A stretch of DNA of 64,000 nt from Pomphorhynchus laevis. Taxonomy: Eukaryota; Acanthocephala; Palaeacanthocephala; Echinorhynchida; Pomphorhynchidae. The translations under genes and the position numbers were made by a program. Under the pieces are notes generated by a model that saw nothing but the letters and a program-made list of their open reading frames with translations, was not told where the DNA came from and searched no databases. Below are positions 44,090-54,708 of this stretch, piece by piece (positions within the stretch are counted from its first letter, which is position 1; every line of letters begins with the position of its first letter). Location: assembly GCA_012934845.2 (NCBI GenBank), contig WNNJ02003859.1, positions 62,001 through 126,000 on the forward strand, read 5' to 3'.

Positions 44090-45900
44090 AATAATAATTG
44101 AAAGCTTAAATACATCTAAGATTAATTATTTGGAAATATTATTTTATTAATAGTAAAATGAAAATAACAAACAATTATAAAAGGAAAGATAAAATTAATA
44201 AAGATATGTATAAAGAACTTACTAAATTAAAGGATAACTATATAATAACAACTATTGATAAAGCTAGTAATAACTTTGTCTTCATATGCAAAAAGCTTTA
44301 TTATGATATACTAATGAAAGAGGTTAATTCTAATGATTTAAATATAAACACAACATATGAAGGTAGTGATTTAAATTTAGAAACAATTATTACAAGTCAC
44401 TGTTCTATAATGGACAAAATGGGTATAAAGGTTGAATCAGGTAATAAAACTATACCTATATTATATTTGAATCCAAAATTACATAAAAATCAAATAAAAC
44501 CTAGGTTCATATGTAGTGCGTTTAAATGTACATTAAAACCACTTTCTGTCTATATGAATAAAATACTTAAAGTAATTAAAGCACATTTTAAAAAATATTG
44601 CAAGGTAATCGAAATTAATACTGGTATAAAACACTATTTCAGTATTAATTCTACAAAAGAATTTTTAGAACAGACAAAAGGAATAATTGTATATAATATG
44701 GATATGTTCAAATAAAGGTGTTCTGATGAAAGGTAATAGTAGCCCAATTATAGCTGACTTGTTTATAAGCTTTATAGAATATGAATATGTTTTTAACTGT
44801 TTAAAAAATCAATCTAAATTATATAAATATATGAAATATGTTTTCGATACATTCATGATATATGTGTATTTAATTCTAATAATTTTTATTCAATTAGTGA
44901 ACAAATTTATCCAGAAAGCCTTATTCTTAACAAAACCAATATTAATGATAAAGAAGGTGTATCTCTAGATATGAACATTAAATTAACAATCTTTAAAACT
45001 ATTATTAACTTGAATTGTAATGACGACATATTTAAATTTAAAAGAAACATATTTTTGCATGTTTAAACTCATATTAACCTTATGTTAATTCGATGCCAAT
45101 AATTTCATTCGATGATTCAGTATTTTTTGAAACATTTAAATTTATTAGAAACATACTTTTATATTAGCATTCATGTATACCATATAATATTAAATATAAT
45201 GCATTAAGTAATGAAATTTTAAGAATTGCAACAATATGTAATGATATTAGCTTTATTCAAAATCATTTAAATAATTTAATAGATACATATTTTAAACTAG
45301 GTTACTATAAAAATAACATCAAGCAGAAAATAGTAAAATATATAAATCAACACAATAATATTAAAAGTAAATTAAGGTAATATTTAGTAAAACTTAACTA
45401 TGCTACTTTTTGATACATTGATGATATATGTGTATTTAATTCTAATAATTTTTATTCATAAAGTGAACAAATTTATCCAGAAAGCCTTATTCTTAACAAA
45501 ACCAATATTAATGATAAATAAGGTGTATATCTAGATATGAACATTAAATTAACATTAACTAAAACTACTATTAATTTATATCGTAAAGATGACATATTTA
45601 AATTTACAAGAAACATATTTTTGCATGAGCATTCATGCATACCATATAATATAAAATATAATACATTAAATAATGAAATTTTAAGAATTGCAACAATATG
45701 TAATGATATTGGCTTTCTTCAAAATCATTTAAATAATTTAATAGATACATATTTTAAACTAGGTTACTATAAAAATAACATCAAGCAGAAAATAGTAAAA
45801 TATATAAATCAACACAATAATATAAAGAATAAATTTAAACTCTTAAGTGCCAAATTTTTATGCATAGACAATAAATAATATACTTTGTATTAGAATAAGA
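44090..45900 (+). mobile_element. Naiad-type polymerase, with a tandemly repeated 3' part
   Basis: Plus strand: YIITTIDKASNNFVFICKK, then LYLNPKLHKNQIKPRFICSA (the PKLHK...R.I box of Penelope polymerases), KHYFSINSTKEF, and KGVLMKGNSSPIIADLF near 44710. Catalytic YIDDICVFNSNNFYS lies near 45413, followed by LTKTTINLYRKDDIFKF ... PYNIKYNTLNNEILRIATIC ... LGYYKNN to a stop at 45878. The part from 44856 to 45370 is repeated at 45410-45900, so the palm-to-C-terminus appears twice in direct order. Several frame breaks; the first of the two palm copies has lost the DD pair. Nuclease and CxC parts are absent here. Confidence 0.7.
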
Positions 45901-45918
45901 TACTAGTGACCATTCACT

Positions 45919-46049
45919 ATAGTGACCATTATGTTATTGAATGACAGCCTGTTCTAATGTGACTATATAACTGATTTCTTGTTTGGTTTATGATAAAAAA
46001 ATAACTTGTATCCTTTTAAATTGTTGTGATTACGTTCAACTTTATGGCA
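45919..46049 (+). repeat. Partial Gypsy LTR
   Basis: Matches the 3' two thirds of the Gypsy LTR (CACTATAGTGACCATTATG ... TTTATGGCA). The left edge abuts Naiad 3' sequence; the right edge continues into another Naiad-like fragment (GCATGAGCATTCATCC). Confidence 0.8.
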
Positions 46050-46419
46050 ATATTATTGCATGAGCATTCATCCATACAAAATTGTATTACTATTATACAT
46101 TAAATACTGAAATTTTACAAATTGCCATAATATGTAATGATATTGGCTTTTTTAACATTCACTTTTAACATTTTATAGATACATATTTTAATGATGATTT
46201 CTTCAAAATCATTTCAATAATTTAATAGACATATATTCTAAATTAGGTTACTAATGTAGATTTATTTTTAAAATTTATAAATTTTAAATATTTAAATTAA
46301 CCATTTTTTATTGATCCTTATTTAAAACTAGCCGTTTATAACCATTACATCAAACAGATTTTATTAATTGACCGGTGGACCTTGTTTCCCGCTAGCAAGG
46401 AAAATATATTTTTCCTTTC

Positions 46420-47425
46420 ATTCCTTAGAAATAAAATACAAAATTCGTTTGAATCTTCTAACATCGTAGGTAATTGATTTCAAGTCAATTCGCGACGAAA
46501 TAAAATTCAACAAAAATATTTATATAAATAAATTAATATATTTATATATTAATATTAATATTATTTAATATTAATTTTATAAAAAATATGTTAGCAATCA
46601 TATGATCCCGCTAGCCATATTTGGTTATTTGCCCCACGTAGACAACTTGCTGCTACTTAAACTATTAGAGAGGAATATTTTTTATATGTTTGATGTTTAT
46701 AAAGTTTGTAAACTGAAAGCCTTACGAATTCTAAATTATAAAAATTTAAACTCCTAAACAATTTGAATTATAAAAATAAAGTCAGTTAATTGAGTCTACG
46801 TTTTTTATTTTTACTTTTTTAAAATAAATATTTCAATCTTCAGATTTCCAACAATTTAGATTTAAAAGAGATAAAAAAAATTCAGTTTTTATAAATTGAT
46901 TAATAATAAATGTTGGAACACAATTAAGATATTGTTATCTCTTCTGATACCCTCAACAATGACTAATTTAGTAATTTAAATAATAAAGTAATTATTAATA
47001 ATTAATAATCAATATTTTATAATCAGATACAAAAATAATTATAAATAAAATACTACTTTATAATTATAAATAATTATTAAGTTATAAATATCATTATAAA
47101 TTGTTTAATAATTATTTGCTATCAATTAATAAAATGATTAATTAATTTTTATTTTAAATAAAATGTATTTAATTATGAATTATTTATTTACGATAAATAA
47201 TTAATAATTTTGTGTTACCCATAAATGAGTTTTATATTATGATTGTAAATTTCAAGCTATTTGCAGATCGGAACCAGTTTTATTATATTATGGATTATTT
47301 TTGAAAAGATTTTATCATTTAGTGCCTATTAGTTAGATTTAATTATTAATACGTCATGCAGTGCTTCAATTATTTAAATCATTTATTTAAATTATTGATT
47401 TAATAAAATCATTCAACGATTTTAT
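46420..47425. other. AT-rich duplicated spacer
   Basis: TAATTATTAA-rich low complexity. Contains a segment near 46925-46975 (minus: GAAGAGATAACAATA) that may be a very decayed Naiad 3' motif. No gene. Confidence 0.4.
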
Positions 47426-47510
47426 TTAAACATAAGAGGACTATTGAAAATTTGTGAATAATAATTTCTTATTTTATTATTTTTTCGATGTTTGAGCGCC
47501 TTAAACAATT
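47425..47510 (-). mobile_element. MITE remnant, right half
   Basis: Shares GGACTATTG, AATAATTT.TTATTTTATTATT and TCGATGTT with the MITE at 48251-48403. The left half is lost. It is also present in duplication copy B at 61886-61971. Confidence 0.5.
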
Positions 47511-48044
47511 AATAAAATCATAAAATGATTTAATAAAATGTAATAAATGCATATTACGGATTTGCACATTGCAGGCAATCATTATTGTCTCGATGCCATT
47601 GTATAAAATGTAGCAACAAAATTGAATTGCTAGAGAATCATTACCCAAAGTTTTATAATTGTAAGTTATTGTAATGAATGTGTAATTGCAACGTATCACA
47701 TTTCGTCAATAAGCAGTCCCGTGATAAGTCCCATTTGATATTAATTATCAATTCCTTTTAACTTCACGGGCTATCATTTATTTCATTAATTGAAAGTTTA
47801 CAAAGTTTTGTGTTTTTCAAATCATTAAAATTAACGAGATTGTCATACTAGCAAGAAAAGTGAACATGTAAACAGTGAACAAGAACACTTTAAAATGACA
47901 ACTGCAATAGTCGAATATTTGTGAGTATATTTATTTAAAATATTTATTTATATATATTTATTTTATTTATATAAAACAAAATTAATAATTAATATTTATT
48001 TATTTTATTTATTTTTTTATTAATATATTTAAATTATATAAATA

Positions 48045-48087
48045 TTTTTGAATATTTAGATATTCCTCTCGATGTTAAAACGCCCTA
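48045..48087 (-). mobile_element. MITE remnant, right terminus
   Basis: Ends TATTCCTCTCGATGTTAAAACGCCCTATA, split here as TATTCCTCTCGATG and TTAAAACGCCCTATA, matching the right inverted terminus of the complete MITE with two or three changes. Confidence 0.5.
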
Positions 48088-48250
48088 TAAAAACTGTGTA
48101 CACATTCATCGCTAAGAAATCACCCTTTAATAATATCATTGCTGTCTATAAGGAAGCGAAATATTATCACGAATCTGAAAAGTACTTACGAGTAACATGA
48201 TATAATAACATTAAATAATAAAATATAATAAGAAACAATAAATTAAATTT

Positions 48251-48403
48251 CAGGGTGTTTTAACATTGAGATTAATAATAAAATAAAAAACTATTCCTCT
48301 CGATGTTTAAAACATAGCAATTGAAAAGGACTATTGTAATAGTCTAAAATTTATGATCAATAATTTTTTATTTTATTATTTCTCTCGATGTTAAAACACC
48401 CTG
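48251..48403. mobile_element. 153-bp MITE with terminal inverted repeats
   Basis: Starts CAGGGTGTTTTAACATTGAG and ends with the near-exact complement CTCGATGTTAAAACACCCTG. Both termini then continue into an AATAATAAAATAAAAA block. It has no coding capacity. No target duplication is clear (the flanks are TTT and TAC). The superfamily is not certain; the parent transposase is not in the window. Confidence 0.8.
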
Positions 48404-49527
48404 TACAATTTAAGAGCACATCGAACATATCATTAGACAATAAATTAATAATAACATATAAAATGACATATAAATAATAACATTTAAACGTAAATAATAA
48501 CATTTGAAATAAAATATGACAAGTACTATGTCATTATCAAAAATTTTAAAAGTACCAACGAATAACATTAAACAATGTTCAAATGGAAATCATTTTGCGT
48601 ATTTAAACAGTACTGTATAATATTTTAATCACACTTGCTTCCTTTGCAATTCCCTTGTGTCACCACCTCGTTCGTAATGACTTCTAATTATTGAAATCGA
48701 TAGTATGTTTAAAGATGCTTTAAAGTTTGGTGAAACCATATTATAGTGCTCATTGATCCTTGTAATAGCTTTCTACCAGTCTAACCGATATAGCAGCTCT
48801 CACAATCTCTGTAATTTATCTGAATTTACGTTTTCCACCTTTTCTAATTTACAGCGAAAAACATTGTCCACAATTACCACCATTATCAACGAGTAGGTGT
48901 TAACGAATTATATCTCAACATGTAGCTTTGAAATCAAGGTTAATGATAAGTCAATAACTGAAAATGAGTTAAACTTTTTTCAACCGCGTTTCTCACAGCC
49001 AAGAGAAAATGTATTTAACAAATTGAAGAATGTGTACATCTTCATCGGTAAGAAATTACCCTTTAATCATTGCTATCTATAAGGGAGCGATCGTAGATTT
49101 CCTTACAAATTTTCAAGTATTTAGCGAAGGGCAAAATATTCTTCATCGGTTTCTGAACCAAACCAATGAAGCAACTTGCTAAATGTATTTGCAACATCGA
49201 GCTATAAAAAAGCGCATGTTGTGAATTTGTTGAACATCGGCTTCACTCCATTATTTTTAGATTTTAAGATAAACATTCATGTCTTCAAGATTTCTGGTAC
49301 TTTCAATTTGTACTCTTTTGATAATTCGAAACACAGAATGGTCTTTCCGAGTCCTTGTACATCAAGGACATTTACTATATATCATCTTGTTCACTGATAA
49401 AAGAAATGAATAAATAAATTTAATCACCTGTAATTTATAGAGAATCTTCGCCATTATTTTTACTTGAATCATTTAACCTCGAAATTTATTTGCTATATAA
49501 ATACACTTAATAGTCAAAAACTCAAAG
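48404..49527. other. Copy-A-specific spacer
   Basis: This stretch is missing from duplication copy B. It holds a segment (GTGTACATCTTCATCGGTAAG near 49032, quoted with one base over as GTGTACATCTTCATCGG plus TAAG) resembling one at 48096 (GTGTACACATTCATCGCTAAG), each followed by AAAT.ACCCTTTAAT. This suggests two remnants of one repeat. Short frames at 48897 and 49176 show no recognisable motif. Confidence 0.4.
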
Positions 49528-50590
49528 TTTAAAGCTAAATTAATAGGGTAAGTTTTCATAACTATAATTTACAAGATGTATTTTTTAAATGAATAGATTT
49601 CGAGTCGTTTGTGCATGGTTATTTTGCTTGTAGACAAATGTATATCTCTAAAAAATAAATTAGTATTGGAATGTAGGATATATTATCGAATTCTATTTTA
49701 CACTAGCAAAGTACCCAATGCCGGATAGCATATCTTGCAACAAAGAGAACGACACAAGGGTAGACAAAGAGTCTACCATTGTATAGACAACGGATAACAA
49801 TTTCGCTGCAACAGTAAGTAGATAATTACCTAATAGGCGACCGGTCTGAGCTAATTACCTGGTAGACGATCCGTCTGAGCTAGCAATTGCAATACTGCAT
49901 GGTCAGTTTTATATGCTTCTATAGCAATTATACAATCAATTTTTGGTAAAAAGTGGTTATCGATATTTTTCCAGAACCCATAAAAGAAGTGTAGAACGTT
50001 TAGTGATTGTAACCATAGAAGTGTCTAAAGATATCGCGAAATAAAATTCATTGTATTCGGTTGAATGAGCGAACGCATTTCATGTTGAAATTCATGAAAG
50101 TACATGAATACCTACGAATTAAGTTAGCAGGTACCAATATAGCAGAAATAATGGCCAATTAAATGAATTTAAGTATGCCAATTAAATTTAAAGTTATAAT
50201 TTCCTTTTAAATATGTTATATAATGAGAAGTAGTACAGGTTGATCAGTATGTGATGGCATTATAATACATGCCTTCGAAATGTAGTTTTCGTAAGAAACG
50301 GCTTTGCCTAATTTAAATGATGTATAAGTGAATTTTTTAGCTTTTAATTGTCTAAATCCAGAGCATAAAATAACTTAAATACACAAACAAACGAATATAG
50401 ATTGATAAATCTAGCAAAATTACCCATGCATTAAAAATCCAATAAAAAATTATTTTTTAATTTTCAAATTAAGAGTGATATTTCTATAGTAACCTAGTTT
50501 AATGCATCTATTAAATTATTTAAATGATTTTGAAGAAAACCAATATCGTTACAAATTGTAGCAATTCTAAAAATTTCATTATTTAATGTA
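49528..50590. other. Duplicated spacer with a short direct repeat
   Basis: Positions 49822-49880 carry two units of about 30 bp (TAATTACCTAATAGGCGACC... and TAATTACCTGGTAGACGATC..., both ending GTCTGAGCTA). The rest is AT-rich and shared with copy B. Confidence 0.5.
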
Positions 50591-51301
50591 TTATATTTAA
50601 TATAATTTGGTATGTGTGAATTTTTATGAATTGACTAATAAATACCGCGATGTATCAGAATAAGGATTAGAGATTATACGTGAAAGTGCTATGTTATCAG
50701 GCTTTGACCCTTGTATTAGCCCAGCATAGAAGTGGAACAAAATTAATTAGTTAATTTTCTCATAAATAAAGTTGAATTTTATCACACGAAACTGCTATGT
50801 TATCAGTTTCTGGTTCCTATTCTTCGAGCCAGCATAGTCAAAGGCGAAATACGCGCTATTGATGTATTTCATCGAATGAAATTTGATTATCTAGTGTCTT
50901 ATTCTAATACAAAAAATTTTCTGCTAATGATTTTAAATTTATTTTTAATATTATTGTGTTGATTTATATATTTTACTATTTTCTGTTTGATGATATTTTT
51001 GTAGTAACCTAGTGTAAAATATGTAACTAGTAAATTATTTATATGATTTTGAAAGCCAATATCGTTACAAATTGTTGCAATTCTTAAAATTTCATTATTT
51101 AATGTATTATATTTTATATTATATGGTATGCATGAATGCTCATGCAAAAATTTTTATTGTAAATTTAAATATGTCATCTTTACGATATAAATTAATATTA
51201 GTTTTAGTTAATGTTAATTTAATGTTTTTTTCTAGATATACACCTTCTTTATCATCAATATTGGTTTTGTTAAGAATAAGGCTTTCAGTTCCTCCTGATG
51301 A
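50590..51301 (-). mobile_element. Naiad 3' end with two tandem structured motifs
   Basis: Minus strand: polymerase C-terminus 51230-50899 (HEHSCIPYNIKYNTLNNEIL ... LGYYKNIIKQ), then the 3' region. That region carries two consecutive copies of the motif with core GAAACTGATAACATAGCAG and CAAAGCCTGATAACATAGCAC (about 50840-50785 and 50745-50690), followed by CTCTAATCCTTATTCTGATACA and TATTTATTAGTCAATTCAT. The element is 5'-truncated at 51301. Confidence 0.7.
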
Positions 51302-51332
51302 TTCTAAGAATTAGAAGTCATCAGGAGGAACT
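51287..51332. repeat. 15-bp-arm inverted repeat at a Naiad-Naiad junction
   Basis: AGTTCCTCCTGATGA (51287-51301) and TCATCAGGAGGAACT (51318-51332) are perfect complements with a 16-bp spacer. They join the 5'-truncated Naiad to the 3' motif of another copy. Confidence 0.9.
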
Positions 51333-51720
51333 GCTATGCTATCAGGTTTCGGCCCCTAACTCCTCTACCCAACATAGCAGCGGGGCCAAATACATGCTAT
51401 TGATGTATTTCTTCTGATAAAACTATCTAATATCTTATTCTAATACAAAGCATATGATTTATTATCCATCCATAAAAATTTGCAGCTTAAGAGTTTAAAT
51501 TTATTCTTTATATTATTGTGTTGATTTATATATTTGACTATTTTCTGCTTGATGTTATTTTTATAGTAACCTAGTTTAAAATATGTATCTATTAAATTAT
51601 TTAAATGATTTTAAAGAAAACAAATATCGTTACAAATTGTTTTAATTCTTAAAATTTCAATATTTATTGTTTTATATTTAATATTATATGGAATGCATGA
51701 ATACAACGCTTCATCTTTAC
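51305..51720 (-). mobile_element. Naiad 3' motif and decayed C-terminal coding
   Basis: Minus strand: decayed polymerase C-terminus from about 51720 to 51470, then AAATACATCAATAGCATGTATTT (written as hairpin arms AAATACAT and ATGTATTT), GGCCCC, CTGCTATG, GGGGCC, GAAACCTGATAG, CATAGCAG. In this copy GGCCCC pairs with GGGGCC and CTGCTATG with CATAGCAG, a pseudoknot order. Confidence 0.65.
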
Positions 51721-52573
51721 GATACAAGTTTAAAATTGTTTTTATATGTGCTTATTTAACGTTAATATCTATATATTATATGGTATGCATGAATGCTCAT
51801 GCAAAAAGTATGTTTCTTGTAAATTTAAATATGTCATCTTAACGATATAAATTAATGATAGTTTTAATTGATGTTGATTTAATCTTCATATCTATGTATA
51901 TACCTTCTTTATCATTAATATTGGTTTGATCTTATGTTTAGATTTAATAAGTTTTACATTGTTTTAACTGATATTAATTTACTGTTAATATTACTAACAA
52001 CTTATTAAATAACTTATTTATTATTTATTAAAAAAATATTTGTTAAATAATTATTTATTAACTTTATTATTAACATCTATCTTATCTAAATATTACTGCC
52101 TGTTTACTGACTGCAATATTTATGTTTGTATTGTAAAACCCATTGAAATATTATGCGAATAAATAAATTTATTTTCATTAATATTATACTTTTATTAATA
52201 TTATTAAATTTATTATTAACTTTTTTATTTAAAAAAATAATTTATTAAATAACTTAACTTATTCAATAATGATTTTCTACTGAGCCCTAAAGGATTTAGC
52301 AAATCTCCAATTAGCAATTTTAAAGTCCTCAGTAATATTTTATGTGGCCACTTTTACAATCTATGTGAACCCAAGTTGGAAGCTAATCTGAAATGATTTA
52401 AACCAATTATTATCTAATGAGTGATTTATATTAATTGATTTAAATTGAATCTCCTTATAACTGATTTTTAATGATTAAGACAAATAATTCGATTTGATGT
52501 GGAAAATCATTAAGACAAATTTGATTTGATGTAGAAAAAATAATTTTTTGAATTCTATTTAGTAAAATTTGCA
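51721..52573. other. AT-rich spacer with further decayed Naiad C-terminal pieces
   Basis: Positions 51775-51940 repeat the GCATGAATGCTCATGCAAAAA to CATCTT.ACGATATAAATTAAT segment of the Naiad C-terminus. The remainder is AT-rich, ending in a plausible acceptor (CTATTTAG) at 52562. Confidence 0.45.
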
Positions 52574-53049
52574 ATGATTCCAAATAATTCAATGATTTAT
52601 CCAAATGGATGTGGTGGAACCATTTTCAGACAATTAGTCTACACACAAGAGCCACCTGTAGAATATGTAATAAATAGACGCAGATTGCCGACACCTCCAC
52701 CTGATATTCTCGAAAAAATAGTCGTTGTACGACCTCAAGAGTTGTGATTTAAGATATAATTGAAAAACCAATTTGTCCCCCACCGTTGGTCAGAACAAAT
52801 TTCATAATGGGTCAAAGATTACCTCCTATAATAACTTCAAATGTCGTTTCCGTTTGTCCACGCAATCATCAATTACACACAAGAGACGATCAAGTTGAAT
52901 CTATGTTAGAGGATATTCCGTTTCATTCGCCAAGTGATGACGACTATCAAAGATCGACTTCTAGTCCAATACAATATAAGGGTAATGTTCCAAGAGAATT
53001 CAATCAAAGTCCAGTATTTAGCAGTAATCTCGATGATTTATTTGGTTGA
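52574..53049 (+). pseudogene. Host-like proline-rich gene, split by one frame break
   Basis: The first frame, 52574-52747, begins ATG after a splice-like CTATTTAG and reads MIPNNSMIYPNGCGG ... EYVINRRRLPTPPPDILEKI to a stop. The second frame opens at 52753 (DIIEKPICPPPLVRTNFIMG) and runs to a stop at 53049 (VFSSNLDDLFG). The two halves share a pattern (PPPDILEK / DIIEKPICPPP), so they are most likely one repetitive protein interrupted by a small indel. I do not recognise the family. Alternatives: two exons with an impossibly small gap, or a sequencing error. Confidence 0.45.
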
Positions 53050-53499
53050 ACTTCACTTATCTTTTGAGAATGGTGAGATTAGAACAATAATCATCGCTCA
53101 CAATCATTGATGATAACTGTTGAAAGCTTATACATCACCATCATATTGATAAATTTTAATATCAACGCTTTAATGGAAAATTTACATAATTTGCAGATTA
53201 ATGCATATTGAATCTTTATAGTTTTGGTTTGAAAATGTTGATAAATACAGTCTATTTTGGCAAATACGTCATTCTCTGTTAATATAATGAGTTTAATTAA
53301 CAGCAAACAAAAGTTAAAATCGACTTACTTGAGTATCATTTATCTTTAGAAATTAAAAGAAATTAAATCTGGAAGAAAACATGACATTTCGTAAAGCGAC
53401 GAGGACTTTTAGTCCTATTGATCATATGAATAATGTGCAAGACAGAATTATCAGTTTATTATTAATTACAATTATATTATATAATATACGATGATATAG

Positions 53500-53580
53500 A
53501 TATAATATTAGAAGTAATCACGAATATCTAATAGGTTATCAGGTTTCGTTTCCTATTTTTTATGTTTCATATCAAAAAAA
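53500..53580 (-). repeat. Diverged Naiad 3'-motif copy
   Basis: Minus strand keeps AATAGGAAACGAAACCTGAT (then AACC) and a TTACTTCTAATATT...ATCGTATATTAT tail like the other copies. The CTGCTATG block is lost. Confidence 0.5.
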
Positions 53581-53967
53581 TAATAATAATTTGTATAACC
53601 CAATGTAACGATTAATATATGATAAAAGATTAAATATAAGATTATTAAGTTTTGGACCCCTATTTATAAACTATATGTTGCAGTCGTATGTTAATTTCAC
53701 TAATATTATGTTTTATTATTAAATTAAATTTTTATTAATTAAATTTCTGGATAAATTTTTCATAATGATTTAAATAAAAGATTAGATATTGAGGAACAAC
53801 CGTCATACTATCAAGTTTGAAGAAACCTAATATTTTTTGAAAGTTTAAAAATTCAAATAAATTATTTAAATGTGGATAATTTTGATCAGCTTAATTTTGT
53901 TAAGATTTGGAAATATTAAATTCCTCCTAATTTTATTTTGCATTTCAGACTAGAAAAAAACCTTGAA
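53581..53967. other. AT-rich 3' flank of the secreted-protein gene
   Basis: Low-complexity AT-rich sequence. No gene; possible poly(A) words only. Confidence 0.4.
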
Positions 53968-54708
53968 TTATTGTAATGTTTTAGTGGATTCATTTTCCAA
54001 AGTTTTATTTGATCGATTGTTGACGTGTTTCCCGTTTGCTATTATTTCAGTTGTATTCATTTTAGAATAAAATTCGGGGTTTGATGATTCCATCGTATTT
54101 TCAAATTCGGTAAAATTTGTTTCACCTATCCTGATCATTTCGGTAATAACATGTGAATTATTATCGGAACTGTTTTTTTCAAGGCTTGTATCAAATTTAC
54201 TTGTTCCTTTCTCATCATATTGTACATTCTCTTTCGATTCATTCGAAAATTCCTCAGATTCATTCGATACATCCTCAACATCATCATATTCAGTGGTATC
54301 ATTATTTAAGTTACTTTTGTTTAAGCTTGCATGATCAGTAGGTGTTGTAAATTTATTTATAACTACGGTTTTCGGATGCTCGATTTTTGGCTTCTTCAAA
54401 TCACTAAATAAGCTTGACTGCTTGTTTTCTTTGTGGTTTCGACTAAGCTTGGAACGCCTCTCATCTGGTTGCCACTTTCGTGACTTGTCGTGAAATCTGT
54501 ATCTTCTGAGGTTTCTGTTTTCGTGAATACTTTCAAATTCTGCTGATTCTACACTCAGCATTTTTAATGGCCGTGCCTCACTACTGCTACTACTCTCATC
54601 GCTGCTTTCCTTTGAGGATTCATCGGACATTGTATCGGTTTTGCACAGTGTCATTAATGACACTGTACATGCAAACCAGAAGCATGTTATCCATAAGGTT
54701 TGCTTCAT
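53968..54708 (-). CDS. Secreted acidic Ser/Asn-rich protein, 246 aa
   Basis: A complete single-exon frame, with stop. Residues 1-21 are a classic signal peptide (MKQTLWITCFWFACTVSLMTL) with a possible cut near the following Cys-Lys-Thr. An acidic serine cluster follows (DESSKESSDESSSSSE), then a basic middle (RRYRFHDKSRKWQPDERRS) and a long Asp/Glu/Ser/Asn region with several N-x-S/T sites (NDTTEYDDVE, NETNFTE-type). There is no second membrane segment. It looks intact and not transposon-derived. It resembles insect secreted phospho- or salivary-type proteins in composition only; no family is recognised. Predicted to be extracellular and possibly heavily phosphorylated. Confidence 0.6.
   Translation of the reverse strand: MKQTLWITCFWFACTVSLMTLCKTDTMSDESSKESSDESSSSSEARPLKMLSVESAEFESIHENRNLRRYRFHDKSRKWQPDERRSKLSRNHKENKQSSLFSDLKKPKIEHPKTVVINKFTTPTDHASLNKSNLNNDTTEYDDVEDVSNESEEFSNESKENVQYDEKGTSKFDTSLEKNSSDNNSHVITEMIRIGETNFTEFENTMESSNPEFYSKMNTTEIIANGKHVNNRSNKTLENESTKTLQ

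Larger units (their letters stand above)
45920..51410 (+). repeat. Segmental duplication, copy A
   Basis: Matches 59799-64000 in direct orientation in three blocks: about 45920-46387 with 59799-60267; 46420-47650 with 60881-62111 (offset 14461); 49528-51410 with 62117-64000 (offset 12590). Differences are very few. Copy A has an extra 1.88 kb at 47651-49527, and copy B has an extra 0.6 kb at 60268-60880. Confidence 0.9.

Noticed and set aside
47469-47699. Short open frame on the minus strand
   Set aside because: AT-rich chance frame overlapping a MITE remnant; broken in duplication copy B.
51305-51410. Canonical hammerhead ribozyme in the Naiad motif
   Set aside because: GAAAC and an NUH-like triplet are present, but CTGATGA lies downstream without a matching helix II or I, so the canonical fold fails; kept only as an unexplained structure.
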